The notes: generated from the sequence alone by a model not told the origin. DNA of 64,000 nt from Ktedonobacteria bacterium brp13 (GCA_015099395.1 AP024096.1:2728001-2792000), one strand, 5' to 3'. Positions 49,270 to 58,815 are shown, counted from the first letter of the stretch. Numbers and translations: made by a program.

Positions 49270-50152
49270 CCAAAAACTCGTCCCCCTCTCGGAGGGGGGA
49301 GATAGCTTTAGCTATCGGGGGGAGCCATCCTCCACTGCTGCTCTCGATGACTATTCTACGCCAACCATCTCCCGTTCGGACGTGGATTTTGTCATCAAGA
49401 ATGGCAGACTAGGAAGGCAAGAGTGATAGAGAGCGTTTAATTCGAGATTATAACGTTATTCGAACATTTACTCCCCCCGATAGCTAAAGCTATCTCCCCC
49501 CTCAAAGAGGGGGACAAGGGCTTAAGTGCACTATACAGGCGATAGTGAGCATTACTGGCAAGCGGCAGGATGCATTCGTCATGGCGTCCCATCTGTCTGC
49601 ATCGGCCTGCGATGAGATTTCATGGCTTATCCCACAAAAAACCTACATCGGTGAGCCTCTCGGAGGGGGGAGATAGCTTTAGCTATCGGGGGGAGCCATC
49701 CTCCACTGCTGCTCTCGATGACTCTTCTACGCCAGCTCTCTCTTCCGGATGTGGATTTCGTCGTCGAGGATGACAGACGATGAAGGCAAGAGTGATAGAG
49801 AGCGTTTAATTCGAGATTATAACGTTATTCGAACACTTACTCCCCCCGATAGCTAAAGCTATCTCCTCCCTCAAAGAGGGGGACAAGGGCTTAAGTGCAC
49901 TATACAGACGATAGTGAGCATTACTGGCAAACGGCAGGATGCATTCGTCATGGCGTCCCATCTGTCTGCATCGGCCTGCGATGAGATTTCATGGCTTATC
50001 CCACAAAAAACCTACATCGGTGAGCCTCTCGGAGGGGGGAGATAGCTTTAGCTATCGGGGGGAGCCATCCTCCACTGCTGCTCTCGATGACTCTTCTACG
50101 CCAGCTCTCTCTTCCGGATGTGGATTTCGTCGTCGAGGATGACAGACGATGA
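49270..50152. mobile_element. MITE family 1 array with 369-bp tandem duplication
   Basis: Units at 49301-49316, 49479-49494, 49672-49687, 49848-49863 and 50041-50056 carry the GATAGC-TTTA-GCTATC palindrome in alternating orientation. The sequence repeats with a period of 369 bp (for example 49570-49773 and 49939-50142 are the same apart from very few bases), giving about 2.4 tandem units. The identical 67-codon frames inside are not genes. Sequence at 49068-49095 and 50203-50225 resembles the inverted ends of the composite element at 58439. The rest of the gene-free span (49073-50403) holds nothing else. Confidence 0.8.
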
Positions 50153-50403
50153 AGGGCAGTTACTCAGAAAGGGTCAGAAGATATCAGGAAATGTGTGCTC
50201 ACATAAAAAACTTCACCAGTTAGTGTTGCTATCCACATCAAGCCATTTGACAGTCGCAACTAAAAATATGCTAGAATAATAATCTAGAGTCACGTTTTAT
50301 CACCATCCTCTTAATGGCTGCCTGTTCACCGAAGAACGGTTCCATCTTCCATAGCAGTAATCTATCTTGAGATGTAATCTATCTTGTAAAAAGGAGCATA
50401 GTC

Positions 50404-52212
50404 TTGGATACAGTTGCTCATACTGTCGATGGGTCAGCGCCAAAGCGCTCATCCTGGAGCCAAAGGCAACAGCGACCAATTGGGCCGCATTACAAGTGGA
50501 TAGCCCTGACAAATACAACTCTTGGCATTTTGATGGCAAGCATCGATGCCAGTATTGTCTTGATCTCGCTACCTGCAATCTTTAAAGGCATCAAAATCGA
50601 TCCTCTTGCACCTGGAGAGACCAACTATTTTCTCTGGATGCTACTGGGGTATATGGTTGTCACGGCTACGCTGCTGGTCACCTTCGGACGTATCTCCGAT
50701 ATGCTGGGTCGCGTCAAACTCTATAATCTGGGCTTCTTGATCTTTACCATCGGGAGTATCTTGCTCTGGCTCACACCAGGTACCGGCAATACGGGTGCCC
50801 TTGAGTTGATCATCTTCCGCCTGGTGCAGGGCGTTGGTGCTGGCTTTCTCTTTGCCAACAGCGCTGCCATCCTCACCGATGCCTTCCCTTCCAACCAGCG
50901 TGGTTTTGCGCTCGGTATCAACCAGATTGCTGCGGTCCTCGGTTCGGTGATCGGACTGATCCTTGGCGGTATCCTCTCCTACTTTGACTGGCGTCTTGTC
51001 TTCCTGGTGAGCGTCCCAGTAGGTATTGTCGGTACAATCTGGGCTTATATGATGCTACGCGAAGTCGCAACGATCCGCCAACATCAAAAGATCGACTGGG
51101 CCGGCAATGTGACGTTCGCTCTCGGTGCAACCATTCTGCTCCTTGGTATCACCTATGGTATCGAACCCTACGGCACCTCAGCTATCGGTTGGGGCAATCC
51201 TCTGGTAATCAGCGCATTGGTCATTGGCGTGATCCTGCTGAGCATTTTTATTTATATCGAAAATCATGTATCCGATCCGATGTTCAGTCTCGCGTTGTTC
51301 CGTATACGCATGTTTGCCGCTGGCAACGCCAGTAGTTTCCTCGCCAGTATCGCTCGTGGTGGCTTGCAATTTATGCTCATCATCTGGCTACAGGGTATCT
51401 GGCTACCGCTACATGGCTACAACTATGATGTCGCGCCGCTCTGGGCTGGTATCTTTTTGATCCCGCTGATGATCGGCTTCCTGTTGATGGGACCGCTCAG
51501 TGGCTGGCTCTCGGACCGTTTCGGCGCTCGACTTTTCTCGACGACGGGTATGGTTATTCAGGCGCTCGGCTTCTTCCTGCTGACCTTGCTGCCAGCAAAC
51601 TTTCAGTATATCTGGTTCGCGGCCATCATCTTCTTGCTAGGACTGGGTCAAGGGATGTTCTCGTCGCCCAACACCTCGTCGGTGATGGGTAGCGTACCGG
51701 CCTCGCAACGTGGCGTTGCCTCTGGCATGCGTGCAACCTTCCAGAACTCAGGTTCGGTCGTGAGCATCGGCGTCTTTTTCAGTATTATCACTGCCGGGCT
51801 GGCCGTAGCACTGCCATCCACGCTCTCTAGTGGCCTGATCAAGCAGAACATACCGGCTGCCATCGCTGATAAGATCGCCCATCTGCCACCGACATCCGCG
51901 CTCTTCGCGGCTTTCCTTGGCTACAATCCGATGGCGACCCTGATCCCTGCGAAAGTGCGCGCTGCGCTCCCTCAGAGCAATCAGGCGGCTCTACTTGGGC
52001 ACTCCTTCTTCCCGAATCTCATCTCTCCACCATTTATGCAGAGTATTCACAATGTCTTCTATCTCTCGGTTGCTATGTGTCTGGTAGCAGCACTGGCTTC
52101 GCTATTCCGTGGCAATCAGCAAGCGATTGTAGAAGAGGTTCAGACAGTACCCAGCAATGTCGCAGCAGAGCAAGATCGAACGCAGATGCCAGCGATAAGC
52201 GAAGGGAATTAG
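50404..52212 (+). CDS. MFS drug transporter, EmrB/QacA (DHA2, 14-TM) type
   Basis: A 602-residue proton-coupled exporter with about 14 TM helices. Family motifs are LGILMASIDASIVLISLPAI in TM1 and FGRISDMLGRVKLYNLGF, the motif A after TM2. The segment LVQGVGAGFLFANSAAILTDAFP with FALGINQIAAVLG corresponds to motif C-type helix 5. The ORF starts with TTG at 50404, supported by AAAGGAG at 7 nt; no closer ATG fits. Substrates are unknown, although such pumps export lipophilic cations and antibiotics. It is followed by an MBL hydrolase. Confidence 0.92.
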   Translation: MDTVAHTVDGSAPKRSSWSQRQQRPIGPHYKWIALTNTTLGILMASIDASIVLISLPAIFKGIKIDPLAPGETNYFLWMLLGYMVVTATLLVTFGRISDMLGRVKLYNLGFLIFTIGSILLWLTPGTGNTGALELIIFRLVQGVGAGFLFANSAAILTDAFPSNQRGFALGINQIAAVLGSVIGLILGGILSYFDWRLVFLVSVPVGIVGTIWAYMMLREVATIRQHQKIDWAGNVTFALGATILLLGITYGIEPYGTSAIGWGNPLVISALVIGVILLSIFIYIENHVSDPMFSLALFRIRMFAAGNASSFLASIARGGLQFMLIIWLQGIWLPLHGYNYDVAPLWAGIFLIPLMIGFLLMGPLSGWLSDRFGARLFSTTGMVIQALGFFLLTLLPANFQYIWFAAIIFLLGLGQGMFSSPNTSSVMGSVPASQRGVASGMRATFQNSGSVVSIGVFFSIITAGLAVALPSTLSSGLIKQNIPAAIADKIAHLPPTSALFAAFLGYNPMATLIPAKVRAALPQSNQAALLGHSFFPNLISPPFMQSIHNVFYLSVAMCLVAALASLFRGNQQAIVEEVQTVPSNVAAEQDRTQMPAISEGN

Positions 52213-52295
52213 TAGCATAACCCTTGTGAGTAGCGTTCGCAATACATTTCGTGATAAAATAGCAATAGGCTTTCTATAGCATTGAAAGGATTTTT

Positions 52296-53123
52296 ATGAC
52301 AGAGTTTACTTTACATGAGATTGTACCCGGCGTCCAGTATGCCAGTGGTGGTGTCTGCAATCGCGGCATTATTGCTGATCAAGGCGACGTCCTGGTTATC
52401 GATACCGGCATCAGCGTCGCTGAGGGGACAGCCTTGCGCGAGGCTGCTGATAAATTGCACACACACGGATCATTGATCGCCTTCAATACACATCCGCATC
52501 TCGATCATGTCTTCGGCAATGAGGTCTTTCGTGATAGTGCGATCATCGCCCACGAGGGTGTCCGTGAAAACCTGGTCACGACCGGAGCACAGACACTAGC
52601 AGGGCTCAGCAAGAATCCGCAGATGGCCGAGCGCATCGGACCCATCCAGCTTACCCCGCCCACGGTCACGTTCGACAATACACTGACCATCCATGTCGGT
52701 GCCATCGAGGTCCACTTCCTCTACTTTGGCATCGCACACAGTCCGAGCGATAGCGTCGCCTGGCTGCCACAGAGTCGAACATTGTTCACGGGCGACCTGC
52801 TCTTCAATGCCCTTGTCCCTGCAACCCCACCCGGAGGCAGCATTAACAACTGGATTCAGGCATTAGAAAAGTTGGAGCAGCTAGGTGCCGAGCACGTCAT
52901 CTCTGGTCACGGCCCCAGTGAGCCCCCGACAGCCCTCGGGAATATGCGCACATGGTTCGAGTTGCTACGTACACGGGTCAACGGCGCGATCAAAGACGGA
53001 CTCGACCGAGATGCGACGATCGCACGCGTCACGGCTGAGATGCAGGCTGCGTCCCCACGCGCCTCGCAGGAACGCTACCCCATGGTAATCGGCGGCGCAT
53101 TTGATCAATATTCCCAGGCCTAA
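52296..53123 (+). CDS. Metallo-beta-lactamase fold hydrolase
   Basis: A 275-residue MBL-fold enzyme with the dinuclear metal motif HPHLDH (residues 68-73 in NTHPHLDHVFGNEVF). Other metal-site residues are supplied by the FGIAHSPSD segment, GDLLF (the Asp bridge) and VISGHGP near the C-terminus. The order is close to glyoxalase II-like and quorum-quenching hydrolases. Function is not specified by sequence. It follows the MFS gene by 83 nt, with AAAGGA at good distance from the ATG. Confidence 0.88.
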   Translation: MTEFTLHEIVPGVQYASGGVCNRGIIADQGDVLVIDTGISVAEGTALREAADKLHTHGSLIAFNTHPHLDHVFGNEVFRDSAIIAHEGVRENLVTTGAQTLAGLSKNPQMAERIGPIQLTPPTVTFDNTLTIHVGAIEVHFLYFGIAHSPSDSVAWLPQSRTLFTGDLLFNALVPATPPGGSINNWIQALEKLEQLGAEHVISGHGPSEPPTALGNMRTWFELLRTRVNGAIKDGLDRDATIARVTAEMQAASPRASQERYPMVIGGAFDQYSQA

Positions 53124-53150
53124 CTGAGAGTTGACAGACGACGTAAGATG

Positions 53151-53246
53151 AGTCATCCCTCAAAAATCTGGGATGACTGAAAGTCAAGAAACCTCCTGAG
53201 AGACACTGGGTGTAACCAAACACCACAGAAATTCTCAGGAGGTTTC
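53151..53246. terminator. Two stem-loops after the MBL gene
   Basis: The first has a 9-bp stem (53151-53159 with 53170-53178). The second has a perfect 14-bp stem (GAAACCTCCTGAGA, 53188-53201, with 53233-53246) and a 31-nt loop. Together they close the MFS-MBL transcript. A short MITE end (GCCAATAAAGTTCACTATCGCC, about 53272-53293) follows. Confidence 0.6.
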
Positions 53247-53437
53247 CTTTATAGAGTACAGTATCTCCAGTGCCAATAAAGTTCACTATCGCCTGTAGTG
53301 ATGATAGGGTATCGGCGGGAGGGGAAAGATGGTAAAATTGTCGTCGATGAGCCTTATGCTGAAGAGAGGTTTCTTCGCTTTAGCGTTCCTGTCGCATAGG
53401 CCCCATTGTGTGATGGCAGATAGCAAAGGAGAGTGGC

Positions 53438-53476
53438 ATGTTTCTCGCTTCAGAAGAAGCGGGTGTCCTGCCGTAA
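53438..53476 (+). CDS. Possible 12-residue leader peptide
   Basis: ATG 53438 has an ideal AAAGGA site (7 nt) and encodes MFLASEEAGVLP, ending in TAA just 4 nt before the ATG of the phosphotransferase gene. That gene has no good site of its own. The geometry fits translational coupling or attenuation, but the peptide may be a coincidence. Confidence 0.3.
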   Translation: MFLASEEAGVLP

Positions 53477-53480
53477 TAAG

Positions 53481-54491
53481 ATGAATACGGAGCAAGTTGC
53501 ACGTTTGTGTGAAACGCTGAATCTTGGTGCAGGCCTGGTTGAGCCAGAGGCGGTCGTTGGTGGTCTCTTGCATCGCATGTGGCGTCTACGGACGACGCAT
53601 GGATCGTTTGCGGTAAAGTGTCTGAACCCTGCGATTATGCAGAAGCCGGGCGTTGATCACCTGTATCGCCTCTCAGAGCAGGTGGCTGCTCGTTGTGTGG
53701 CGTGCGGTGTGCCTGCTATTGCGGCGCTCCAAAACGCTGCTGGTGATGTCATTCAAGAGCTTGCTGATGCTCAGGTGATGGTTTATCCCTGGGTGGATGG
53801 GGTGATGTTGGGACCGGGTGCCGCTGGGACTGGACATGCGCAGCGGCTAGGTGCCGTGCTGGCTCAGATCCATTCATTGAATCTCCAGATACCAGGTCTG
53901 ACGGCGCACGAATGGTCCCACTTTCATGATGAGGATTGGGATATTCTGACCTACCAGGCCTCCGATCCGACCCTCCCCTGGGCGTATCCTATTCGTGCTG
54001 CTATGCCCCGTTTGCTTGCTCTGACGCGTGCCTACGAGTCGGCTGGACCTGCTCTGACACAGCGTATGGTTGTGAGCCATACCGACCTGGATCAGAAGAA
54101 TGTCCTCTGGCGCAATGCACAGACCCCTTGTCTGGTCGATTGGGAGGCCGCTGGTCTGATCAATCCAACGATGGAGCTTGTGAGCGTTGCGTTGTATTGG
54201 GCGGGCCTGGCGACGGGTGAACCGGATGAGGGCGTCTTTGCCGCTACGATCGAGGGCTATGTCGAGGCAGGTGGAGTGGTCGCAGATAACGGTCTCGATG
54301 CCATTCACGGCTTTATGGGGACATGGCTGGGATGGTTACTATTTAATATGCGGCGCTCACTGGGAGAGTCTGCCGGGAGCGATGAGGAGCGCGAAGTTGG
54401 GATACGCGAGACGAAAGCGACTCTGGCGATCCTGCTGCTGATGGATAAACGCTCTCACGTCTGGGCGCGTTGGGTAGATGCCTGGCGCTAG
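53481..54491 (+). CDS. APH/homoserine-kinase-type phosphotransferase
   Basis: A 336-residue protein with the aminoglycoside phosphotransferase/choline-kinase fold. The catalytic loop is VVSHTDLDQKNVLW (HxD....N) and the metal-binding motif is LVDWEAAGLINPTMELVSVA. The front contains WRLRTTHGSFAVKCLNP with the ATP-binding Lys. Such enzymes phosphorylate antibiotics or small metabolites; the substrate is unknown. ATG 53481 is preferred; GTG 53433 is in frame but too close to its ribosome site. A 12-codon frame with a strong site lies just upstream. Confidence 0.82.
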   Translation: MNTEQVARLCETLNLGAGLVEPEAVVGGLLHRMWRLRTTHGSFAVKCLNPAIMQKPGVDHLYRLSEQVAARCVACGVPAIAALQNAAGDVIQELADAQVMVYPWVDGVMLGPGAAGTGHAQRLGAVLAQIHSLNLQIPGLTAHEWSHFHDEDWDILTYQASDPTLPWAYPIRAAMPRLLALTRAYESAGPALTQRMVVSHTDLDQKNVLWRNAQTPCLVDWEAAGLINPTMELVSVALYWAGLATGEPDEGVFAATIEGYVEAGGVVADNGLDAIHGFMGTWLGWLLFNMRRSLGESAGSDEEREVGIRETKATLAILLLMDKRSHVWARWVDAWR

Positions 54492-54627
54492 ATGGCTTCC
54501 CAATGTATGGAAAGCTATAGCAGTAATGAAGGTAATAGCCATAGCCCCCTCAGAGAGGGAGGCAGGGGTTTTTGCAACCTTACTAGCGATAGTGAGCTTT
54601 TACGACAATAGAGATATTTAGGATTAT

Positions 54628-54670
54628 AAAGGAATAGAGAGAGCTAAACGCTGGCTCTCTCTATTCCTTT
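54628..54670 (+). terminator. Intrinsic terminator of the phosphotransferase gene
   Basis: A 17-bp perfect stem (AAAGGAATAGAGAGAGC, 54628-54644, with 54654-54670) and a 9-nt loop are followed by GTTTTTTCTT. It converges with the dCache gene and may stop both transcripts. A degenerate MITE piece is seen at about 54540-54590. Confidence 0.75.
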
Positions 54671-54691
54671 GTTTTTTCTTTGCCTGCCCTA

Positions 54692-56236
54692 TCATGAGCG
54701 GCCTACGACGGCGTGCAATTCTTCTACAACTTCTTCGAGGTGGGTCGCGGCTTCGGCGGTGGAGGTGGCACCGTTATGGAGTTGCTCGGTTACCTGGGTG
54801 GCGACTTTGAGCGCGGCTGCTAGCTTCTGGCCGCTCTTACCCTGGAGTTCGGTGGCGCGCTCGATGTAGTTGGCGGCATCGAAGATGTTGTTGATTAATT
54901 GCTCGATCTGCGGTGGGAGCGAGCTTGGGAGCGCTGCACGCAGTTCTTGCGCGGTATCGCGTAGGCGCTGGGCCGCTGTACGTGAGGCGTCGGAATAGTA
55001 TTGGACGGATTGCATGCCGACCTGTGACGATTCGACAACCCAGACCTGTTCGTTGGCTGCTTCCTGCTGATTACTAGAAAGACTACTCAGAGCCTGGCTG
55101 TTGTTCTGGAGCTGTTCGACTGCTTGCAGGATTGGGCGTGTGATGCTATGCCCGGTGATGATACCGATGATGGCCACAAGTACTGAGGCGATGATCATAA
55201 GAATGATGATATCTTGTATCTGCGTGTTCGCCGTTGCTGTCACCGAGTTGACGGGGCTGACCACAAAGTATTGCCAGGGCACTTCAGTAGCTGCCTGACG
55301 CACAATCTGATAATTAGTATTGGTCGTATCGAGATTGCCTTGAATACTCTCACTCGCGGTTGTCTGCTGGCGCGCTGTGGCGATCGTTGGCGCGGCAAGT
55401 AGACTGACATCTTGCTGTGTGGTATAACGCTGGCCAGCGGTGATCTGCCGCTGAATAGGAGCGCTAAGTATGGCGACACTGGTAAACATACGCTGAGTGT
55501 CGGGGTCTGCAATACGCACCCCTTGATCATCGACGATAAACGCATAGCTCCCAGCACCATGGACGTTGCTGTCCTGGTGAATCAGGGTGTTGACGGTAGT
55601 CAGATTTAACGTCGCACGCATAAAGCCCAGTACCCCCATGGGTTGTCCCTGGGCATTGATTGCAACAACGGGCGCAAAAATGTCGACACTCGTTGTGTGG
55701 GTGGTAGCATCATAGAAGACAGGAGAGATAAACTCTTTGCCTGCTTTGACGCTGGCTAATTGCTGCGCCGTATAGTAGTTGGCACCACGCTTCGGTAGCT
55801 TTTTGGAGTTTGGTAGCGCGAGACGTAATTGTCCCTGCGCATCAAAGAGTGCCCAGTTGGTATAGTCAGGATTGCGGTTCAGGCCAGCTTGCAAGGCATA
55901 GAGAGCGTGTACCTGATCAACTTGATAGTCAGGAGTATTGCTATCGCTCAATGGACGTGCTAGAAATTGCTGGACAACGGTAACCTGCGTTAAAGTTTTC
56001 GCATCAAGTAGGCGCTCATGAAAATAAGTATCGATAATTTGAACTCGTGTCTGGGCATCGCTGGTCATAACGTTCTTTGCCTGGTTGATCAGCAGAGGAC
56101 GTGTCGCTAGCCAGATGTAGCCCAGTATGATCAGCAAGGGAATAATTGTAGCCAGGAAGAGACAGAGCGATATAAGGAATGAAAGTGAGCGTCCCTTACG
56201 CAGAGCTGGTTTTTGTATGTTTTGTACCATCTTCAT
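54692..56236 (-). CDS. dCache-type membrane sensor without an output domain
   Basis: A 514-residue protein. TM1 (SFLISLCLFLATIIPLLIILG, about 19-40) is followed by an outer double-Cache domain (about 60-350) with the pattern TNWALFDAQGQLRLALP and GSYAFIVDDQGVRIADPD. TM2 (ILMIIASVLVAIIGIITG) is near 360-380. ITRPILQAVEQL is a trace of HAMP. The cytoplasmic 115 residues are coiled coil and lack the methyl-accepting hairpin tip or a kinase. It must signal through a partner, plausibly the DUF4388 protein encoded upstream on the same strand. AAAGG is 6 nt before ATG 56236. Confidence 0.82.
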   Translation of the reverse strand: MKMVQNIQKPALRKGRSLSFLISLCLFLATIIPLLIILGYIWLATRPLLINQAKNVMTSDAQTRVQIIDTYFHERLLDAKTLTQVTVVQQFLARPLSDSNTPDYQVDQVHALYALQAGLNRNPDYTNWALFDAQGQLRLALPNSKKLPKRGANYYTAQQLASVKAGKEFISPVFYDATTHTTSVDIFAPVVAINAQGQPMGVLGFMRATLNLTTVNTLIHQDSNVHGAGSYAFIVDDQGVRIADPDTQRMFTSVAILSAPIQRQITAGQRYTTQQDVSLLAAPTIATARQQTTASESIQGNLDTTNTNYQIVRQAATEVPWQYFVVSPVNSVTATANTQIQDIIILMIIASVLVAIIGIITGHSITRPILQAVEQLQNNSQALSSLSSNQQEAANEQVWVVESSQVGMQSVQYYSDASRTAAQRLRDTAQELRAALPSSLPPQIEQLINNIFDAANYIERATELQGKSGQKLAAALKVATQVTEQLHNGATSTAEAATHLEEVVEELHAVVGRS

Positions 56237-56366
56237 TGATTTCCTTTGATGTATTCGTGACTAGAGAGACTGTACATAGCTGTCTATAACTGTGTCTGCG
56301 TTCTCTTTGCTTGCGAAGCCTTCTATTTATCGATCTATCCTCTCGCATTACATTGAGTGTCTGGTA

Positions 56367-57041
56367 TTAATATTGAACAATACCAATATTGATGAGGTCT
56401 TGTAATATCTGCTGAACTTCACCTGGAGTGCGATTCATCAAGCGGATCAGTTCAGCGAAGCTGTGCCGCCCGTCGATGAGCAGGTAGCACTGGCGATGTT
56501 GGCGTGAGACCTGAAACTGGGCCAGTCTGGCAAGCCCTTCATCCGCCGGACTGGTACGGCGTGGAGTAGGGCCTCTATTGTCGCCAGCCCAACCTGTGCC
56601 AGATTGCTGCATAGGTGCTGGCTTTGGCGGTAATGGTCCTGTCGAGAATGCAGAGAGAGGACCTGTTGATTGTCTCTGGGTGGTCTTATTCGGTTGTGTA
56701 TCACGCTGTATAGTGGTCATTGATCCGGTTGTGCGTGGGCTGTTTTCACGGGTAGTGAGCGGCGAATATTCCTGTAGTGCCCCTGGTGCTTGTTCCGTCG
56801 AGTTATTCACAAAAACAAAACGGCAAGGACCCCACGTTTGGAGCTGGTTGAATGCTGCCATCCCACTGAGTTGTCCACAATGCACATCGACGATATGTCC
56901 GTTGCTGAACACAATCTCGCCTTTTTCCTGCTGCTCCGCCTCACCACGTTCCACGGTAAGCCGACCTGTCTTGCGACCAAGTTCGATGACCTGCAGTACA
57001 TTATTAATTTGATCTGTTGCAATGCCGCGCTTCTGAGACAT
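56367..57041 (-). CDS. DUF4388 (PATAN-like) protein
   Basis: A 224-residue protein. The N-terminal domain (about 8-85) follows the DUF4388 pattern: VLQVIELGRKTGRLTVERG, then KGEIVFSNGHIVDVHCGQLSGMAAF. After a Thr/Pro-rich linker the last 60 residues (YLLIDGRHSFAELIRLMNRTPGEVQQILQDL) resemble a small winged-helix-like module. DUF4388/PATAN domains occur in response regulators and in gliding or chemotaxis adaptors. It is upstream of and co-directional with the dCache sensor (130-nt gap), which suggests a pair. Confidence 0.8.
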   Translation of the reverse strand: MSQKRGIATDQINNVLQVIELGRKTGRLTVERGEAEQQEKGEIVFSNGHIVDVHCGQLSGMAAFNQLQTWGPCRFVFVNNSTEQAPGALQEYSPLTTRENSPRTTGSMTTIQRDTQPNKTTQRQSTGPLSAFSTGPLPPKPAPMQQSGTGWAGDNRGPTPRRTSPADEGLARLAQFQVSRQHRQCYLLIDGRHSFAELIRLMNRTPGEVQQILQDLINIGIVQY

Positions 57042-57603
57042 GGTCTTTCTACTCCGTCTTTGGATAAAAAATTCCGTTACGGAACATTAGGGATTAAGCT
57101 TGACGTTGTACAAGCATAGCATAAAAGGATACCTGTATGATAATGATTGATAGTAATTCGCCACATTCTCCTAGTACAAAAGAAGCTTAGCAGAAATAAC
57201 AGTATAAAGCGATATTTAATTTTATAGATAGCGCAGTGCGAGAAAACTAGAAAGTCTTTCGCTGCATCGTAGTTCTGGACTTTCTTGTAATGGTCCTATC
57301 AGAATGAACGGAGTGAATCGGTAATGAGTGGCTATATTTTGAAGGAAAGTGCGATAATATCTGAAAAGTGTGTGAGCGTTTTTAGCTGTGGGAGAGGAGT
57401 ATCTATTCCAGATGAACATGTACAGGAGACACACCCGCGCAAAAGTGAGCAAAACTTTGGTAAAATGGTAGCGTGAGAAGGATACTGTTTTAGGGACAAA
57501 ATAGGTTTGTTGGAGGAGATACTGCTCGGAGATTGCCGCGAGAAGATCAAGACCGTTCGATCAGAAGAAGAGAAATGTGTAGACGGAAGCAGGGGGCCAG
57601 TTA
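57042..57603. other. Divergent gene-free region
   Basis: About 560 bp separating the DUF4388 gene from the sigma gene. No gene, repeat family member or strong hairpin was seen; it must hold two divergent promoters but none was clear. Confidence 0.35.
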
Positions 57604-58356
57604 ATGGAGTCTCGTAACCTTTCACACTCCTCACAGGGGAGTGGACAGGGTGATAGGGGTGAAAGCGCACCACATCTAGAGTTATTCTCTTTACAGGAGT
57701 TAGCTCAGAGTTGCTCTGAGGAGACCAACAAGTTTTTAAAGCAGAGCCCATCGAATGATCGCTACTGTCTGGAACTGTTTCGGCGTGCCATCATCAAGCG
57801 TGATGAGGGTGCCTGGAGCTACATCTATCAGCAGTATGCGCCGCTTGTGCTCACCTGGGTAACGCAACACCAGAGCGCAGCGCCGCTACTGGGACAAGAT
57901 GGGAGTGGACCACTCGTAAATGCCGCGTTCGCCAAATTCGCGCAGGCGTTGACACCTGTCAAGATCAGCAATTTTGCTACGCTGGCGGCAATTTTGAAAT
58001 ATTTGAAGATGTGTGTGCATAGTGTCGTTGCCGACGAAGTGAGAGCACGTCAAGCACGTCAATACGAAGAAACATTGGAATCCATTGAACACGAGCCAGC
58101 CAGTGATGATCCAGCCGAGGAGGTCGTCGCCTTGCTCTCTGCGCGCGACATCTGGCAACTGATACAAGAGGAGGTACATAGCGAAGACGAGCGGGTTCTC
58201 ATCTACCTGGCCTATGTGCTGGGAATGAAGCCTGGAGAGATCTCAAGCCAGCAGCCGCATTATTTTCCGAGCGTTGATGACGTTTATCGGATTAAGCGTA
58301 ATGTTCTGGAACGTCTGCGGCGTAATCGGCGTCTCCAGGCGCTTTTCCATTATTAG
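57604..58356 (+). CDS. Sigma-70 family (ECF-like) RNA polymerase sigma factor
   Basis: A 250-residue divergent sigma factor. A non-conserved N-terminal 60 residues precede a region-2-like helix set (CLELFRRAIIKRDEGAWSYIYQQYAPLVLTWV, then ILKYLKMCVHSVVADEVRARQAR). An acidic linker leads to a region-4-like HTH (DERVLIYLAYVLGMKPGEISSQ, then VDDVYRIKRNVLERLRRNR). It is followed, after an inserted MITE, by a double zinc-finger anti-sigma-like protein and a TPR-CHAT protease. AGGGGG precedes ATG 57604. DNA specificity unknown. Confidence 0.75.
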   Translation: MESRNLSHSSQGSGQGDRGESAPHLELFSLQELAQSCSEETNKFLKQSPSNDRYCLELFRRAIIKRDEGAWSYIYQQYAPLVLTWVTQHQSAAPLLGQDGSGPLVNAAFAKFAQALTPVKISNFATLAAILKYLKMCVHSVVADEVRARQARQYEETLESIEHEPASDDPAEEVVALLSARDIWQLIQEEVHSEDERVLIYLAYVLGMKPGEISSQQPHYFPSVDDVYRIKRNVLERLRRNRRLQALFHY

Positions 58357-58438
58357 CGGCCATAGGTATGCGATGTGGGTCCGAAAAGACGAAAAGAACC
58401 CGTTTATTCTGATGGAATTGCCTACGTCAGAGCATATG

Positions 58439-58815
58439 GTAGAGCCGCATTAACCGGTGAAATTGGGAAAAGAAAAATGGTAAATGCTTGAAAAATTAGT
58501 TAATGCTGCTAATACCTGCCACCCTCTTTGAGGGGGGACAGCCGCGCTTAGCGGCAGGGGGGAGTAAAAAGTTAGCAATCGCCCAACAGAAGATGATACG
58601 GATTTAGCAGATAAAAAGCGTCTTTTATGTAGAGTTATCGTGAGTAGCGTAGTTCGAGAATCTACTCCCCCCTGTCGCTGCGGCGACATCCCCCCTCAAA
58701 GAGGGTGGCAGGGGTATTACCGTCTTTTCCAGTGAATTCCAACTTTTTGGTACCAGAGGTTTTATTGTGAAGGTTGTTAAAAAATTTCACCGGTTAATGA
58801 TAATGCGGTTCTACC
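58439..58815. mobile_element. Composite MITE between sigma and anti-sigma genes
   Basis: Outer inverted repeats GTAGAGCCGCATTAACCGG (58439-) and CCGGTTAATGATAATGCGG (ending at 58808, extended to 58815) enclose a second inverted-repeat element at 58511-58718 (AATACCTGCCACCCTC / GAGGGTGGCAGGGGTATT). The inner one is a variant of family 1 with CCGCGCTTAGCGG-type palindromes instead of GATAGC. This looks like one MITE nested in another. The region has no gene. Confidence 0.65.

Noticed and set aside
49570..50142. Two identical 67-codon frames
   Set aside because: They are part of the 369-bp MITE duplication, lack ribosome sites and end in palindromic sequence.
49270..50152. CRISPR array
   Set aside because: The repeats are long inverted MITE units with a 369-bp tandem period, not short direct repeats with unique spacers. 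No cas genes are present.
53433..53480. GTG 53433 as start of the phosphotransferase
   Set aside because: It is only 2-3 nt from the AAAGGA site, and the added residues do not resemble the family's N-terminus.
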